A stretch of 64,000 nucleotides of DNA, taken from Branchiostoma lanceolatum. Taxonomy: Eukaryota > Chordata > Leptocardii > Amphioxiformes > Branchiostomatidae. The number at the start of each line of letters is the position of its first letter. Position 1 is the first letter of the stretch. Location: assembly GCF_035083965.1 (NCBI RefSeq), contig NC_089722.1, forward strand, positions 25,793,081-25,857,080, written 5' to 3'. The notes beneath the pieces are model-generated. The model did not search any database, was not told the origin of the DNA, and saw nothing but the letters and a program-made list of their open reading frames with translations. A program made the position numbers and the translations under genes. This document shows, piece by piece, positions 1 to 12,155 of this stretch.

Positions 1-2498
1 GGCCCATCTTTAGTGCGAATCTTGAGTCTTAGACATCACAGGGTGGGATCAAGACAAGACAAGTTGGAACTTTTCTTGAGTGGCTGAGGGATGGCGCGGA
101 TTGTAGGCGCATCTTCGAATGTGTTAAGATAATTCTCTGAGTGAATCTGCACTTGGTTGAAGGCGAAGTCTGACCTTTATGTTCATCTACTGAGACGATG
201 CTCTAAAGTGGTTACACAAATAAACGACTTGAAAAATAAAGCTGTTATCCTAGTATCTAGCAACGAAAAAACAACAAAAGACGTTTCCTTGGAGAGACAA
301 AACTGTTGTGTTACAAACAATTCTGTTCTTCATATACTGAAACATCTATAACAAATTCCGCCCTTTATACATTTTTTTCATTCCTGTCAAAATATCTAGC
401 CGAGCGGTCATTCTTGTTTCAAACTGCTCGGAGGCGCGACTACAAGTGTACAGAGCTGGTTTTCCATGTCCCCTGCACAGTATCCAGCTGGGGGTCAAGT
501 GTAGGGTGAAGCATGGCGTTCGTACCGTGATCTCTGGCGCCAACTCTCCTCATTGGGGGGATTACATGCGCAGATGGTCGTTAGGCACGGGTTCTAGTCA
601 TCAAGTCTTGTTAGTCAGTCTAGTCTTGTGAATTAGCAACTAGAGGCCTTTTTGTGTATCCGTGTTATGTTCCACAATAAGGAGGTATTTATTAGGTCTT
701 ACTTGTCTGATTCAGTGGCCTTACCATATTGTAACAGATTTTCAAGGATAGTCCACGTCTAAATGTAGACCGGTTGAAATTCAAATGGCACAATCGAAAA
801 CAAACTTAAAAAGAATACCTCTGAAGCTTCTATTCAAATGTTAGGCTCAGCGCTACAAAGTGTTGCTGACGTTTCTACAAAAGTAAGAATTTCTGGAATG
901 CCTTTCCTATTAAACGCTCGTTGAGTGCCAAAACAAATGACCTTGATTCTGACCTTGTCCCTAAAGTCAGGCTGCCTCTTTTTATTCTGACAGTCTCTTT
1001 AGTCTAAAGACTGGTGGGGGGTCCTAACAACTGTGTGTCGTGTGTATCTACCACAGCTGCGTGGATGGAAGGGTTATCGGAACGGGCGATACCCTGGTTC
1101 TGTTAAAAGGCAGGAAACTCGTGACGACAGGAACCAAGCACGGAAAGGCTACTTGTACATGGCACGTTTAGGGGCGAACCGGTCAATGCTATGCGAGAGG
1201 GGGGATGAGTAGGGTGTCTCTGTTTCCTTTCTAACAAATAACAAAATGTTTTATGTTTAGGAGATATTTGGTGTCTACTTCGTGTAAATTAGAGCGAACA
1301 TATCAATTCTTCTTATTTCAAACCATAGATTAATTTCCCTACGGATATATAGACATATGCACGTATATAAAATGACAACAAAAACCCAGCTTAAAACAAT
1401 CCTTTGCTGTTAAAATTGTTATTAGAATATCCATATGAGTCATCCATCAACGTTATGGATACACCAAACAATGACACTGTTCTTGACAAGAATAATCTTT
1501 TCCATTCATTTTAAACAGGAAAGTGGGCGAGGTCACAACAGATCTTTTATCTTTTTCTATTCCTGTTTTCTACAGACGTCAGATGATGCATCGCTGTACT
1601 AATCGCCCCATCATCAGGCTGAGGTAACGTCTGTCCAGAGCGCCAACACAAAACGACGTTGGCGACGCGGGCTTCGCTTCAGCTGCAGTTCGAAACTCTT
1701 CCGCAAGGCATCGCTGCTTTGGAATCACCATCGCTGTATTTACCCACTTAAAACTACGTCCTCTGAGCCAAACTTTGTCATTCTACAAGAAACAAAAAAA
1801 CTACATGTCATATTTACGACAATCGTGTCATTCCTGCTACGTAAAGACCATGCATTTTGGTAATCAGCTGTCCAAGGTTGTGCAGTTTTGTATGTGTAGA
1901 TTTGTCGTCTGAAAAGAAAGGGAAACAATTAATCAATAGCTAGAATTAGCTGGTAACAGAAATAGCTAACGTACAGCTTTGAATGTTGTAGTGTAATTAG
2001 TCATTAAAGGGCCTGGCTAATGCGAGATCGCTTGTCTCCACAGTAATCGATAACACCAAGCAACTTAAGGGAAAATAAGAACTCGTGTAAAGCAGATACG
2101 CAAAGAAGAGAAAGAAAAAAATGAAAGAAAAAAATGAATGCAGTCGCACATTGCGATGGTTTCTGGAAGGGACGTACCATTATTTTCCCTGATGGGAGCT
2201 ATCTACCATAACAGATGTAGAAATGCGTTACCCATGGTTCGTTCTTACATCAAGATTTCATGTGTATGAAAGTTGAATGAAACTGTTTTTACCTAAATTT
2301 TTACTTTTATAAAGTGCTTTCGTGGACCCAAGAAAATAAGTCATCCAACACTCTCTGGATTTGGTGCCATTCCATTGTCTAGAAAATTTTGTACTATTTC
2401 TAGAAAGCGTCATGCTGACTTTTTGGAATAGGTTGTAAAATACTTTTATTCCTCCCAGCGAAAATAATAGTATGTCCCGGCCGAGTGTTGCTACCTTA

Positions 2499-3050
2499 GG
2501 CCACAGCAAGTAATTTTTATGGATGACATCAGCGCGCTCATTAATTTTCGCCTGATTTCGAAATAAAAAACAAGAAATTTCATTGCCCTCCGACGGTGGT
2601 CAACATGCCAAAAATTGGCAAATATGTCGTAGAAGTTGACAGTCTAAGGTGTTTTATTGCATATGAATACCCAGTGTACTGTATACACAAGGTGTTTCAT
2701 CGCATATGAATACCCAGTGTACTTGCTTCAGATGATGGTACAACAAGCACTTTTCTGCATTTGTTGTAGTTAGTCTATTGAGGACATGTTTACTGTTGAA
2801 TCAAGGAGGTTTTATATTATATATGAATGAATACAGAACTAATACATTGGTTGAATACAGGATTAAAAGACCTGTTGGTCATGATATCATATTTCGCCGC
2901 CTCAATTCTTGTTTAACAAGGATTATGATCTCAAAATTTGAAAATACGGGAATCTTGTTTTTGTTGGTCCGCCTTGTTTTTTTTTCGCCCTATCTCATTA
3001 ATTTTGGAGTCTGCGGAGGATGTCATCCATAAAATTAACTTGCTGTGGCC
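2499..3050. mobile_element. PIF/Harbinger-like miniature transposon (copy A)
   Basis: The element begins GGCCACAGCAAGTAA and ends with its near inverse TTAACTTGCTGTGGCC. The repeats continue inward through a shared ATGGATGACATC block about 20 bases from each end. It is flanked by TTA on both sides (2496-2498 and 3051-3053). A 3-bp TTA/TAA target duplication is typical of PIF/Harbinger elements. There is no transposase frame, so it is non-autonomous. It contains two tandem copies of a short internal unit around the words GCATATGAATACCCAGTGTAC (split here by one base from other copies). A second copy lies at 51638-52362 and relics at 19266 and 25000-25663. Confidence 0.8.
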
Positions 3051-6000
3051 TTAGCTAGAAATCTGTAGATGTAGTGCTCACCTATTTCTTCTGTGTTCTT
3101 CCATAACTAACTGAGAATGTATTAGAGTTATTGATATGATATTATACCCGTACACGTCGATCGACAAGGCAGTGTGACTCTTCCGCTGAAATTGTAGGAG
3201 ACATATGTAGCTTTAAATATGATGAATGGAGCATTTTCAAAATAAAAGTGACGCCATAGTATAGTGCGTGAGATATAATGAGAATACCAGACTGTGTGCG
3301 TAATATAATCAGTAAATGTCCCAGGAGTGTATGACTTCACTGGAGTAACGCAATATGTCGCTAGCTCGTCGTTTGTCGACGTCGATTCAGCTATGACTGG
3401 ATTCGATGATGTATGTGTATGTTGTGCGACGAATAAAGGAACGAGTGTACGGATTTGTAGCCCTGGTCTGGGTGTCGCCAGTGTTTGCTTGATTGCATGT
3501 TATGTTTCGACAATCATAGAATGTCTAGAATTGATCTAGACATTTGGCATTTGCAAGGACTCTTTAAATATTCTCTAAGGTATGGTCTACCATACACCTG
3601 CTCAAATAGATTTTTGATTCGATCAGAATATATGTATGATCCCGTAAGTACAAAACATCATATTTCATCTTGCTGATATGGAAAATACAGTGCCGTTGTT
3701 CAAAACCTAGCTATATACACAGATCTAGAGTGATCTCCACTTGTCTCCTTCCGGGCGCCGTTGAAGGACAAGTGGGTTTTGAGCGATCATTAGCGAGTCT
3801 CGAGAGTCTGTTGAAGACTATGTATGGCCCGTGGAATGTCTAGATCTGCTAGACTGATGTTGATTAACGATAACCTGGAGACCCTCCGTTTTGAGCACAT
3901 CGCTCCTGAGGCACCCTCCATAGGGAGCGGATGTAGTAAGTGCGGACGGTAGCCAGGCTATGTCGGGGTCGGAATTACAAAAATGGCGGCATCGGTTGGA
4001 GAGCAAATAAGAACGATTCTCATATAAATGCCAAGACGTAAGGAAGGAAATACACATGTTACCAGTTCCTTAAGAATGTAAGGGAAACGGGTACACGTGC
4101 GGTAGAGTGTGCAAACATTGCAAATATCAGTAACCATAATAGATTTACCGAAAACACAAGTAAACGAGTTGACATTTACATGATTTAGATGGGATCCATT
4201 TTTCTCCGTCAAGCACATTTGCGCAGGTGCACATTCGTTGCTAGGTAACGGAACGTCAGTTTGTGCAAGCGACATTTTTGCGGCTTAAATCTTGGTCCTT
4301 ATGGAAGTCTTTTTTCCTTTGGAAATTCTAGAATTTCCTGTCGTTTCTCGTGTGACTAACAGTGGTGAAATATTTCAAGAGATCCTTCCTATTCCGGAAT
4401 TCCTCGTTACCATTGATTAGGGATTGTCAATGACTGGAAGAAAAATGATATAAATGATGCAAAATCCCAGACCATACGTGTTTTCATTGTTGAAATCCTT
4501 TGATATCCAGCATGATTTCTTTGTTAGAAAATCCGGTTTGCAATATTAACGGATAATTCTTGATTTAGGACAAGGACAGAAATTCGAATCATCCAACTAC
4601 CGGGCTGCTTGATAGCACCGCTGAATAATAAAGCGGCAAAATAGGCTACTAAGTTGGCATTAGAGCAGTCTTGACTGATCAATTATGCAAATTTTTGCGT
4701 GTTAGGAGCCCAAAGGACAAGATGATTATTTGCTGATGCGATTCCATGGAGACAAATCCCGCCTACAGCGTGCGGCGCTTCTGTGTGCGGTATCCATGGC
4801 AGATCAGACGACAATTTGCCACAAATGGCTGCCGCTGAGAGAAAACAAGAAATAGAAATGAACGAGGCAGATTAGAGTACCTGGCGGATAACTATGCCAT
4901 GAATCATGCTGCTTCATAAAAGAAGCAGATGCGAGCTATTATTAATTTATGGTCTGCGGTGATCATTTCGCGATAACGGGATATAAACGTACACAAGAAT
5001 AATTCTCCCACCAATATCCAATTTAGATAGGAGAATGCCGGCTCGTATGGCATGCAGTTTCCAATCGGATGAAAAGCGAAGCTAAACGAGACGTGTCATC
5101 GATCTTCTGATGTGTGAAACCTGGGTAAAATAACTGCCGCCATCACGGAGGTACCCAACGGTTCATATGAATTTAAAAAGAGAGATATAAAGCTCTACCT
5201 GACCCTCGGGACCCGTCAACAACAGTGCAATGTAGGGCAAATCTTTACCGATTATTCACAAACAATAACATCTCAACTTGCACACCAACCCTCGCACACT
5301 CAAATACATATGCACCTAACAGTAAATTAACTCTTCTCCGCTTGGGTTGTTTTCGATGCTTTTAAAAATGTAACGTTAAATGTCGATACGGAAACAGGAT
5401 TTGTTACTCCGTGTAGGACATTCTACGCACACAACAAAGCTAACGCTAAGAAACGCATCGGAAATCAATCCCGCCCTCCCAGCTGAATGAACGGTTAGTT
5501 GCGTTTTGACCTAATCCAATCGTTGCCATATTGTGTATTCTACCTCAGGCCATCTTAGCTTGTACGGGGAATATACCTGACTATCCCGCTGGGACAGTGA
5601 CACAGAAGTGGTGATGTTTATATTTGTGACATCTAGCAGGTGGAGCAAATATTTCTATATCCTTATTCCTCGGGTTATTATAATACTTCATGTTGAATGT
5701 ACAAAATTTGGCATCATCATCACACATCGTTGTAGAGAGACACATGATATTCTCATAATTCTGTACCTTCCTGATGCATAGCCTGGTATCCATCCTAGTC
5801 TGGTTCCAGCCCGAATATCTGTCATGAAGGCGATCAGAGGAGCGAAACGGACTTTTAATAAAGTGTATACCTGGCTACTGATGCTTTTCTTTAATCCAAA
5901 TTTTGTTTATTGGTATATTTCAAACGGTAACCTAACGTTAATGATACCATGTAACGTTACTGGCAATTGTATGGTGCATAGATATAGACGATTATATAAA

Positions 6001-8760
6001 CAGGACCTCTGTTATTCTACAAGCAGAGGTTGGTGGAGAAGATTGTGAACTTTTTATCATATGCCCCGTTTTCTGTCGGCACTCTCCGCTAACGTTGGTC
6101 CATCCCTATTTTCTCTCCGTTGACGGATACTGGAAAGGGCTATCAGAAGGAAAGAAAATATGAAAACCAGGCTAACCCCCTCCCCCATGGGTAGTTGTGG
6201 TTTGCTCCTTTGGCGCTGATCATTTTCTGCATGGTCCACCCCGTCTGTCGTTCTCTCAAGAACAAAAGTCAGGATCCCTGTCTCTCTGTCACGCTTCCAG
6301 CCTCCATACAAATGATTTCATCTTATTCATGTTAGCATACACCAACAATGTAATAAATGTTAGCATGTTTTTAAACACACAACTTCGTTACTTTTCAATT
6401 TCTAACATTAGAGCGAAGCCCCCTATAAATACATAACAAAGTTATCTTTGATAACTCTTGACAATTTCGGGTTTACTGTCACAGATGATGATATATCGTC
6501 TGCCTGTGTTGTCTCTAACGTAATTTAGCGGGTAGATAATGGCGTACGAAATTAAATAACGGGTCCGCTAGAGACTGAGCAGGGGATGAGATCACCGCAC
6601 GTGGTCATCCTCTCAGCTGAAGGCAGCCGTCATTACCGCGAGTCTGTGCCGTGATGTATGACCGTGAAGGAGATTGGATCTGAGCGGGAGATGGGACGCA
6701 GGCGCCCGCACCAAATCAACTTAGCTCACGGCACTTATTTATTAATGGCGATCCAGCACTCCCCGAGCATTAAATGGCACCACAATACTACCAAACGCAG
6801 CAATCAGGGCATGTCGGACGTGCTTTTTGCGAAAATATGTCCACATTTAAAGGTACCAAGCATGGCGGCAGGTCTGGTGATTACTATCTAGGATATTTTA
6901 AGAGCTTGACGTGACAGGAGTAGTGGGGAAATACTCATATCGCCAATTTGCGGGCATCTGCCAGGTACATTAGGACGATCCCACTTGAGCACGGGGAGGT
7001 CCAATTAGTGGATGTTATACGGTTACATTAGCGATCAAAGGTTGTTACAAAGGGCGTCTTGTTTTACACCGTTGCCATGGTACCTAAGGACATACTGAAG
7101 GGCATGGTAAATAGAAGCTACGAAAACGCCGTGTGTGACGCTTGGGGTTTCGGACTGTGCCAACAGTGGACTGTTAGCGAAAGTGTCGTCCCCCATGACT
7201 TTAAACTCGCCCGGATATCATCGAGTCACGCATAATGTGCGTCCCCCCCTTGTGGCACCCTCTCTGATTGTGATTCATTTGTACATTTGAATAACGTGCT
7301 CGGCGGGGACTGCGTGCAGAGGTTAGGAGAACAAGACGCGGCAGGACGACACAAAAGACGGCCCGGGGCCCGCCACTACAGCAAGGGAACAACAACCACG
7401 GGCTGCCAGGAGAAAGCATGTGCTTGTTTTCCCGCAGTATTTGCCGTTCGGATGCTTTACATTTCCTACAACTGTTTCACAGCTGAATTAGAGGCGGCAG
7501 GGAGTGTTTAAAGTACCCGCAGGACGCCACAGTCCCCGCAGCCCCGAGCGAGTGAAAGGTAAGCCCCTTTATACCACTTGATACGGAACCAGCTACTTTT
7601 TGTTGGCCTCCATTTGTGGACCGTTAGTCGTTACTGCACACAAAGGACACTCTAGCCGAGGCAGTCCGATACGGATAGCGGGGTATGAATAACGTGCTTG
7701 TTTGCGTTCAAACGGAGCGGTTGAACGGACTAGTGTTTTCCCATGCCATCCCAGGTAGCACAACGCTTTCACTGACACGCACTAATAAGTCTGGCACAGA
7801 TGCGGTGTGCTATCAGCTACTGTTCTGTCTCACCAACAAAATTAGTTTTCCTAGCGTCATTTCGTAGTCAAGTCGTGTAACCGTGAACTTGCGTTTTAAT
7901 TTATTGGCTTCCCACGGATTACACTTCGCTCCACAAGATTAAACCCAGACGATAACAAGGAATCCCTGGGAAATTTGGAAGTATGGAAGATATCAGTAAC
8001 TGCACGTGGGGAGGGGGGCATGCCAAGCCTGTAGGATGTGCCCCAGTTCAAGAACCTAAATATGCACCGTCACAGATTGTCCGAATTATCACGCGATTAC
8101 TTGGCGAATATTTGCACAACAATAATGAGGTCATAGATAATGGAAGTGCGAACAATGCTCCAGAGGAAACAGCTAACCGCCGCCTTTTAATATACAGAGA
8201 AAGGATTTAAAAAGATCGTGTTAACTTTTCAAGCGGCGAAAGTAGATGTCCATTTTTGAGTCCGCATATCAGCCGACCTCTAGCGCTAGGGACCTACGCT
8301 ATTTTGATTGCGGGTCTTGATCATTAGAATACCGCATTTGATAATAGGTCGACCAGCTAGTCCCTTAATGGAAAAAGATTTGAAAAGAACAGCATAACTC
8401 AAAAGGGTACGGATATATTTCTCAGAAAGATAGAATTTCTATAAAATCAATCCTCAGCAAAAACTCGGGGGGAGGGGCATTTGTCTAGAGATGTTTGCTA
8501 CTTTCTAGCAGAACAATGCGTCTCTGTAAAATCTCGGAAACATCTGTACACGTTGCTTGCCAACTTCCTTTCTTCAAACAAGTTCAAAGTCAATTAACTC
8601 CTCCCTCCAAATATAGAGTTGCTATTACACCCCTGGGCCAAAGTAAAGATTTGCCCGAAGAGCATACGACTCAATGGCAGTGGTTATTGTATGACTAATA
8701 AAGATTTTTCTGTTGAAGATGTAAGGCAGGCCCTTCAGTGCCTTCAGTGTGATTTTACTA

Positions 8761-8926
8761 TAGCCTCTACCAGGCTCCAGACGTGGCTGTAAAGAGTAGA
8801 AATCGGCCAAATAGATAAGATACCAGAGGTTGTGGCCAGCCGATAGACACAGTCTTGACGTGTTATCTGTCTATTTGACCAACTTCTACTCTTTCCAGCC
8901 ACGTCTGGAGCCTGATACTGATACTA
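8761..8926. mobile_element. Hairpin MITE, TAGCCTCTACC family, diverged
   Basis: The left arm starts TAGCCTCTACCAGGCTCC and continues through GTAGAAATCGGCCAAATAG. The right arm is its inverse from about 8865 (CTATTTGACCAACTTCTAC to GGAGCCTGATA), but the last bases are rearranged. The same family is found intact with a 9-bp target duplication at 63477-63597 and as a relic at 33136-33197. There is no coding capacity. Confidence 0.7.
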
Positions 8927-10079
8927 GTCTCGCTAGCCATTGTTTGAGGTAAAGACCTATCATACTTTCTGTTGTAACTGTTTATTAGTGTAACTGTTAG
9001 CTGACAGCGATAGGTTGTGTTTGCCCTTGTTTATACAGTTGATTTAATCTAAGTGATATATGCACACTGCCCACAATCTTGTGTATAGAGCGGATTTATG
9101 GCTTTAGTGATTTGTTTTCCACACGGTCCGGATACAACTGTAAACTCCTTTAGCTTCCTTTTACTGTTTTACAGTTTAAGGTCGTTTTCTTTGCCTGAAT
9201 GAGTCCTGAATTTGTTAGAGAACTGAAGCAGTCCAAAACATAAAATCGACGGACCGCGGGCCGCTGTATTTCATTTGCTATGCTGGAGCAGTAGGGAATC
9301 TAGGGATATTGGTTTACCCATCAGGATTCCATTTCGGAATTAACGTTGGAAATAAAACGAAAATAAAGATTTCCACGGATTTAGTTTGGATTAGATTCGG
9401 TGCTGTCGATACGCCAAACTTGATACTGCGAAATCCACACTCAGAGACGACCAAATTTAATTACCGGGTTGTTGAAACTTGCTAGCAGAAGTGCTAAGGT
9501 TTGGTAGAACCGGTACACATCTTTTAACACTCACAAATAACCGTGCACGGCTGAATATAATGAAAACCAAGCATGGCTACATGCTAGAAACGTCATCGTT
9601 CGCCAGCAGCTTTTGTTCGGTCGCACGTAGGGGTCAAAAAGCCATGCCGCATGTTTGTTAGAAAAGCTGGCTTCCGGAAAAGCTGTGTGGATAGATGTGT
9701 GTGGAGGGCTGGGGTCTCTGGGGTACAGGTGCGGCCCGCTTTTAAAGCAACACAAGAAACCCATTACCGGGATGACGTTCGCCTTGAGGGACGGTACACT
9801 AATCCTGCAGGGGTGGGAGTTGCGTCGTGAGAGGATTACGGGGGATTTTCCCTCCATCTGGCGGAAAATTTGTTATTTGTTCTAGATAGATTTAAAAGCC
9901 CTTGCTTGTTTCATGTACATTTTATATTAATTTTAGAAGGACCAGTTATCATTCTAACATATAGACGGTTGAAAAAGAGGCATACTTTAGCAGTATTGTT
10001 ACCGTATCCAGGTTAGTTGAATGTGTAGATGTGATATAATAGCATCCGTTTATAACCATTAAATATTTCTGTCGCCCTC

Positions 10080-10285
10080 AGGGAGAACAACGTTTCCCAG
10101 TGATTGACACTGACCCTCAGGAAATTGACTGGGAGGAATCGATTTCCAACAGACGTGGAAATTGGGACGCGACGGCATATAACCGGACTGACGTCGCCCA
10201 CTCTCCCGCCTACAACAGCCGGTCGCAACCACGTGGGCAGAGGGTGACTACTACTACAGTCTCCTGGGAACGGGAATCTGTTTAG
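10080..10285 (+). CDS. Candidate terminal coding exon, unrecognised
   Basis: A plausible splice acceptor (pyrimidine-rich CTGTCGCCCTCAG ending at 10079) is followed by an open frame. That frame reads GEQRFPVIDTDPQEIDWEE, runs about 68 codons and ends at a TAG at 10283-10285. The composition is protein-like (acidic start, then Arg, Asn and Ser rich), but I recognise no family. I found no upstream exon or gene it could belong to. It could equally be a chance open frame in the GC-richer DNA just before the LRR-Ig gene. Confidence 0.2.
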
Positions 10286-10634
10286 GGCTTGTCTCGGAAA
10301 ATTAGGCTGTCTTCTGGGAACGAGAACCTAAAGGAGGTTCGCCGGCCAATAACGTGACAGCTGCTTATTTGCCTCCATTGTGTGTCCATCTAACAGCGCA
10401 GCGGGCTTACCTCAAAAATCGTTACAACAACGGACCTGCATTATCTTCGGACCGTTAGAGAACAGTTTCGGGAAAATCCGGATCGAAGGACAGGGCCCTT
10501 TTGTCAACACGCTCGGATCAAAAAGGACTTGGAAACCCACACATCCAGCCGCGATCGAAGCCCGGTCGATTCGTGACAGACGAGCTACAAGCCCTTTATG
10601 AAAAATCTAATTAACCAGTGATTTAGTCTACGCA

Positions 10635-12155
10635 ATGGAGGACATGGCAGGAAGACGTGTATTGATGATCGTGTGCCTTCTGGCTATGGTCGCGGGGGCC
10701 CTATCGTGTCCGGAACTGTGTTTCTGCCTACCTGGGGACAAGACCGTCTTGTGCGATAGTAAGGGGCTCACCTCCTTACCTAACGGCATCCCGGAGACGG
10801 TCACTCTCCTGCGCGTCACCAACAACAACCTCACCGTGCTGGATCCCAACGTCGTCCGACGACTGCCGAACCTACTCGCCTTCTACGTCGACGATAACCA
10901 AATAACGGAACTACCGAACCTACTTCCGGGTGCAGCCAACCTGAACACGTTGTCTATTCGTGGCAACTACATCTCTTCCATTCCACCGGCGTTTCTGAAC
11001 GAGTCCAGCGCCCTGAACCGACTGTATTTGTCGGGAAACCAGCTCTCCCAGGTTCCTATCGACGCCTTGAGGGCCGTACGAGAGACCCTGACGATCTTAG
11101 ACCTCAGCGACAACCCAGTTGAAGTCAAGCCTGGAGACTTTTCGATTCTCCTGAACTTGAAGTTTCTAAAACTCGCCGGCGTGTCTCAAACGTTCCTCCC
11201 AGAGGGAACACTAAACGGTCTGGAGGCTTTGACATATTTGGACATTTCCATGCCAAATCTTCGCGCCATTCCCAAAACAGAGCTCGCCGGGTTACGCGTC
11301 CTGCAAGAACTGGTGGCCGAGCGGACGTCCATAGCTGCTCTGAGTGAAGGGTCATTCCCGCGTCTTCCAACAGTCCGCCGTCTCAAAATGGACAACTCAG
11401 TCAAACTTCGCGCGCTCAACGACAACGCGCTCTCCGGCCTCGTCAACGTCGAGACCGTCACCTTCCGAAACTCGGCGCTGCTGTCCTTCATCGACGAGGG
11501 CGCGTTCTCGGGCCTGGCGGCGGTGCGTGAACTTGACCTCAGGTCATGCGGACTGATGGCGCTGCAGGACCGCACGTTCCTCCCCGTGGCCAGGACTCTA
11601 GAAGTCCTGTACCTCGGGAGGAACCCGTTCTCCTGCGACTGTCGCATGAAGTGGTTCGGCCGGTGGCTGCAGCAGGCGGTGGCCACCTACGCTCTCGACT
11701 CGGAGGAGATCGTCTGCGAGCGCGCCAGCTACCCGGAAGCGTTGAACAGCACCGTGCTGAACATCCCCATCTCCAACTTCTCCTGCGTCGTGCCAACAGT
11801 CGTCGACTTGACCCCGACCACGACGGTCGTCACCGGTGACTCCCTGGAACTGGTCTGCCGGGCAGACGGGTTGCCCGACCCGCTGCTGATATGGAACACT
11901 CCGTTAGGCAGTTTTAACGCAACCTCCTCCAACCTGACCGCTACCGGCGTGGCCGCGACTCTGTACCTGGGCGACATCTCGCCCGACAATGACGGGAACT
12001 ACACGTGTATAGCTCGGAGCGACCAGGGCAAGTCCCAAAACTCCATGACACTAACTGTCCTACCGCAACAGATCGTAGGCGGCGCTCCTTCCCATTCTAT
12101 TGTTGCAGTAGCGACGTTGTACTGTGCAGTGATTTTGGCCGTTTTAGTCATGTAA
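10635..12155 (+). CDS. LRR-Ig surface protein, single exon
   Basis: Intact 506-residue frame without introns. Residues 1-24 are a signal peptide (hydrophobic VLMIVCLLAMVAGALS). A cysteine-rich LRR N-cap follows (CPELCFC to VLC), then about ten leucine-rich repeats with LxxLxLxxN-type cores (residues 45-330). An LRR C-cap with NPFSCDCRMKW follows, then one C2-type immunoglobulin domain (residues about 390-480: cysteine, tryptophan, then DNDGNYTC). The protein ends in about 20 hydrophobic residues with no charged tail after GGAPS, which fits a GPI anchor better than a receptor tail. There are several N-glycosylation sequons. The architecture resembles LINGO, ISLR, Kekkon and AMIGO-type adhesion proteins, and lancelets have many intronless members. 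An adhesion or recognition role at the cell surface is inferred. The coding part is much GC-richer than its flanks. Confidence 0.9.
   Translation: MEDMAGRRVLMIVCLLAMVAGALSCPELCFCLPGDKTVLCDSKGLTSLPNGIPETVTLLRVTNNNLTVLDPNVVRRLPNLLAFYVDDNQITELPNLLPGAANLNTLSIRGNYISSIPPAFLNESSALNRLYLSGNQLSQVPIDALRAVRETLTILDLSDNPVEVKPGDFSILLNLKFLKLAGVSQTFLPEGTLNGLEALTYLDISMPNLRAIPKTELAGLRVLQELVAERTSIAALSEGSFPRLPTVRRLKMDNSVKLRALNDNALSGLVNVETVTFRNSALLSFIDEGAFSGLAAVRELDLRSCGLMALQDRTFLPVARTLEVLYLGRNPFSCDCRMKWFGRWLQQAVATYALDSEEIVCERASYPEALNSTVLNIPISNFSCVVPTVVDLTPTTTVVTGDSLELVCRADGLPDPLLIWNTPLGSFNATSSNLTATGVAATLYLGDISPDNDGNYTCIARSDQGKSQNSMTLTVLPQQIVGGAPSHSIVAVATLYCAVILAVLVM

Larger units (their letters stand above)
1..10079. 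other. Gene-poor region, no confident gene
   Basis: I find no open frame here with a recognisable domain or a convincing splice model. Open frames are all under 110 codons and lack family signatures. Two miniature transposons lie in it (2499-3050 and 8761-8926). The stretches 4640-5100 and 6540-6900 look less AT-biased and less repetitive than their surroundings, and the first holds an octamer-like ATTATGCAAAT at about 4682. They could be cis-regulatory, but nothing visible proves this. The far left end (1-700) shows nothing I can name. Confidence 0.5.

Noticed and set aside
3818-4275. Overlapping minus-strand frames of 79 and 105 codons
   Set aside because: No recognisable motif, and they overlap in different frames.
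7983-8210. 75-codon frame starting MEDISNCTWGG
   Set aside because: It looks somewhat protein-like and starts with ATG, but there is no signal peptide, domain, promoter or splice evidence; it could be chance.
11186-11686. 166-codon open frame on the minus strand
   Set aside because: It is antisense to the LRR-Ig coding sequence; GC-rich, Ser/Arg-heavy composition shows it is a shadow of that gene.
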